From JABSSA01 sp039975755 (GTDB taxonomy: Bacteria; Pseudomonadota; Alphaproteobacteria; Rhodobacterales; Rhodobacteraceae), in assembly GCA_039975755.1 (NCBI GenBank), contig JBDWGM010000102.1, positions 33,175 through 97,174 of the forward strand: a stretch of 64,000 nucleotides of DNA. The letters run 5' to 3'. This document shows, piece after piece, positions 63,872 to 64,000 of this stretch. Made by a program: the position numbers and the translations under genes. The notes under the pieces are model-generated. The model was not told the origin of the DNA, searched no databases, and was given only the letters and a program-made list of their open reading frames with translations. Within the stretch, counting starts at the first letter, position 1. Each line of letters begins with the position of its first letter.

Positions 63872-64000
63872 ATGCGAAGAATTATGAACCGGACGGCGCT
63901 TGCGACGTTGACGTTGGCGTTTGCGAGCGAAGCATTTGCTGTTGAGTGGAATGTGAGTGTTTGGGGTAAGCGGCGTGCGTTTACGGAGCATGTTGAGAAA
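63872..64000 (+). CDS. TRAP transporter substrate-binding protein, N-terminal part
   Basis: 43 codons visible, open at the window end. GGGAGGA at 63861-63867 fits ATG 63872. Signal peptide cut near AFA, then VEWNVSVWGKRRAFTEHVEK, the start I know from DctP-family TRAP binding proteins of roseobacters. Adjacent DctB/DctD-like genes support a C4-dicarboxylate or related acid as ligand. Confidence 0.78.
   Translation, partial: MRRIMNRTALATLTLAFASEAFAVEWNVSVWGKRRAFTEHVEK

Overview
This 64 kb window is ordinary chromosome of a marine alphaproteobacterium, almost certainly Rhodobacteraceae (Roseobacter group). The family call rests on several things: a crotonyl-CoA carboxylase/reductase tail beside a luxR-luxI pair, a fused sat-cysC, VPLPA-CTERM proteins, an Hsp20-DUF1150 pair, a trxB-Lrp divergon, the nifU-tsaB-rimI string and many conserved small family proteins. 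GC content looks mid-range (mid 50s by eye). I see no rRNA, tRNA, CRISPR array, insertion sequence, integrase or prophage block.

Layout. 1-2.4 kb: end of ccr, a small ORF overlapping luxR, and the AHL synthase luxI. 2.4-6.4 kb: RecD-like helicase, SDR, a TIGR02186-type membrane protein and a TauE/SafE permease. 6.4-11.3 kb: a BMP-type ABC importer (two permeases, double ATPase, binding protein). 11.4-23.6 kb: housekeeping genes (rimI, tsaB, nifU-type, usp, aminotransferase, prs, ltaE, ycgN, ribF, MaoC, HAD, Mn-dependent pyrophosphatase). 23.6-24.2 kb: noncoding stretch with a promoter-like site and two tandem SD + five-codon mini-ORF repeats, then a DUF2161 gene. 25-28 kb: a VPLPA-CTERM protein and groESL under a perfect CIRCE operator. 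28-47.8 kb: tpm, EamA, Nudix, lipase-like hydrolase, purEK, Hsp20, PhzF, TPR, sat-cysC, trxB/lrp, Hint protein, pgeF-midA-lgt/ubiK, a second VPLPA-CTERM protein, ybjN-proC-tRNA-binding-dehydrogenase and tdk. 48-49.4 kb: a possible CII-like regulator coupled to arsH. 49.4-60.4 kb: a long FabH-type synthase, an SDR, an enolase-superfamily enzyme, a BlaR1/BlaI-type pair and a complete glycerol-type (GlpSTPQV-like) ABC importer. 60.7-64 kb: a DctB/DctD-like two-component system followed by the start of a TRAP binding protein.

How genes may work together. LuxR/LuxI give AHL quorum sensing. The 49-64 kb end looks like a carbon-uptake region: a polyol/sugar-type ABC system with sugar-acid-like enzymes next to a sensor kinase/activator that probably serves the adjoining TRAP transporter. 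The BlaI-type repressor, its M56 protease partner and a palindrome in front of blaI form a self-contained switch directly downstream of the ABC operon.

Most unusual points: a three-copy family of palindromes with compensatory stem changes (15.9, 28.1, 49.4 kb), two of them between convergent genes; the tandem mini-ORF repeats at 23.7-23.85 kb; a DctD-like activator lacking the GAFTGA loop; a BlaR1-type protease with no penicillin-sensor domain; and a hairpin presenting a C7 loop at 48.0 kb. Function names are from sequence recognition by eye; no database search was run.
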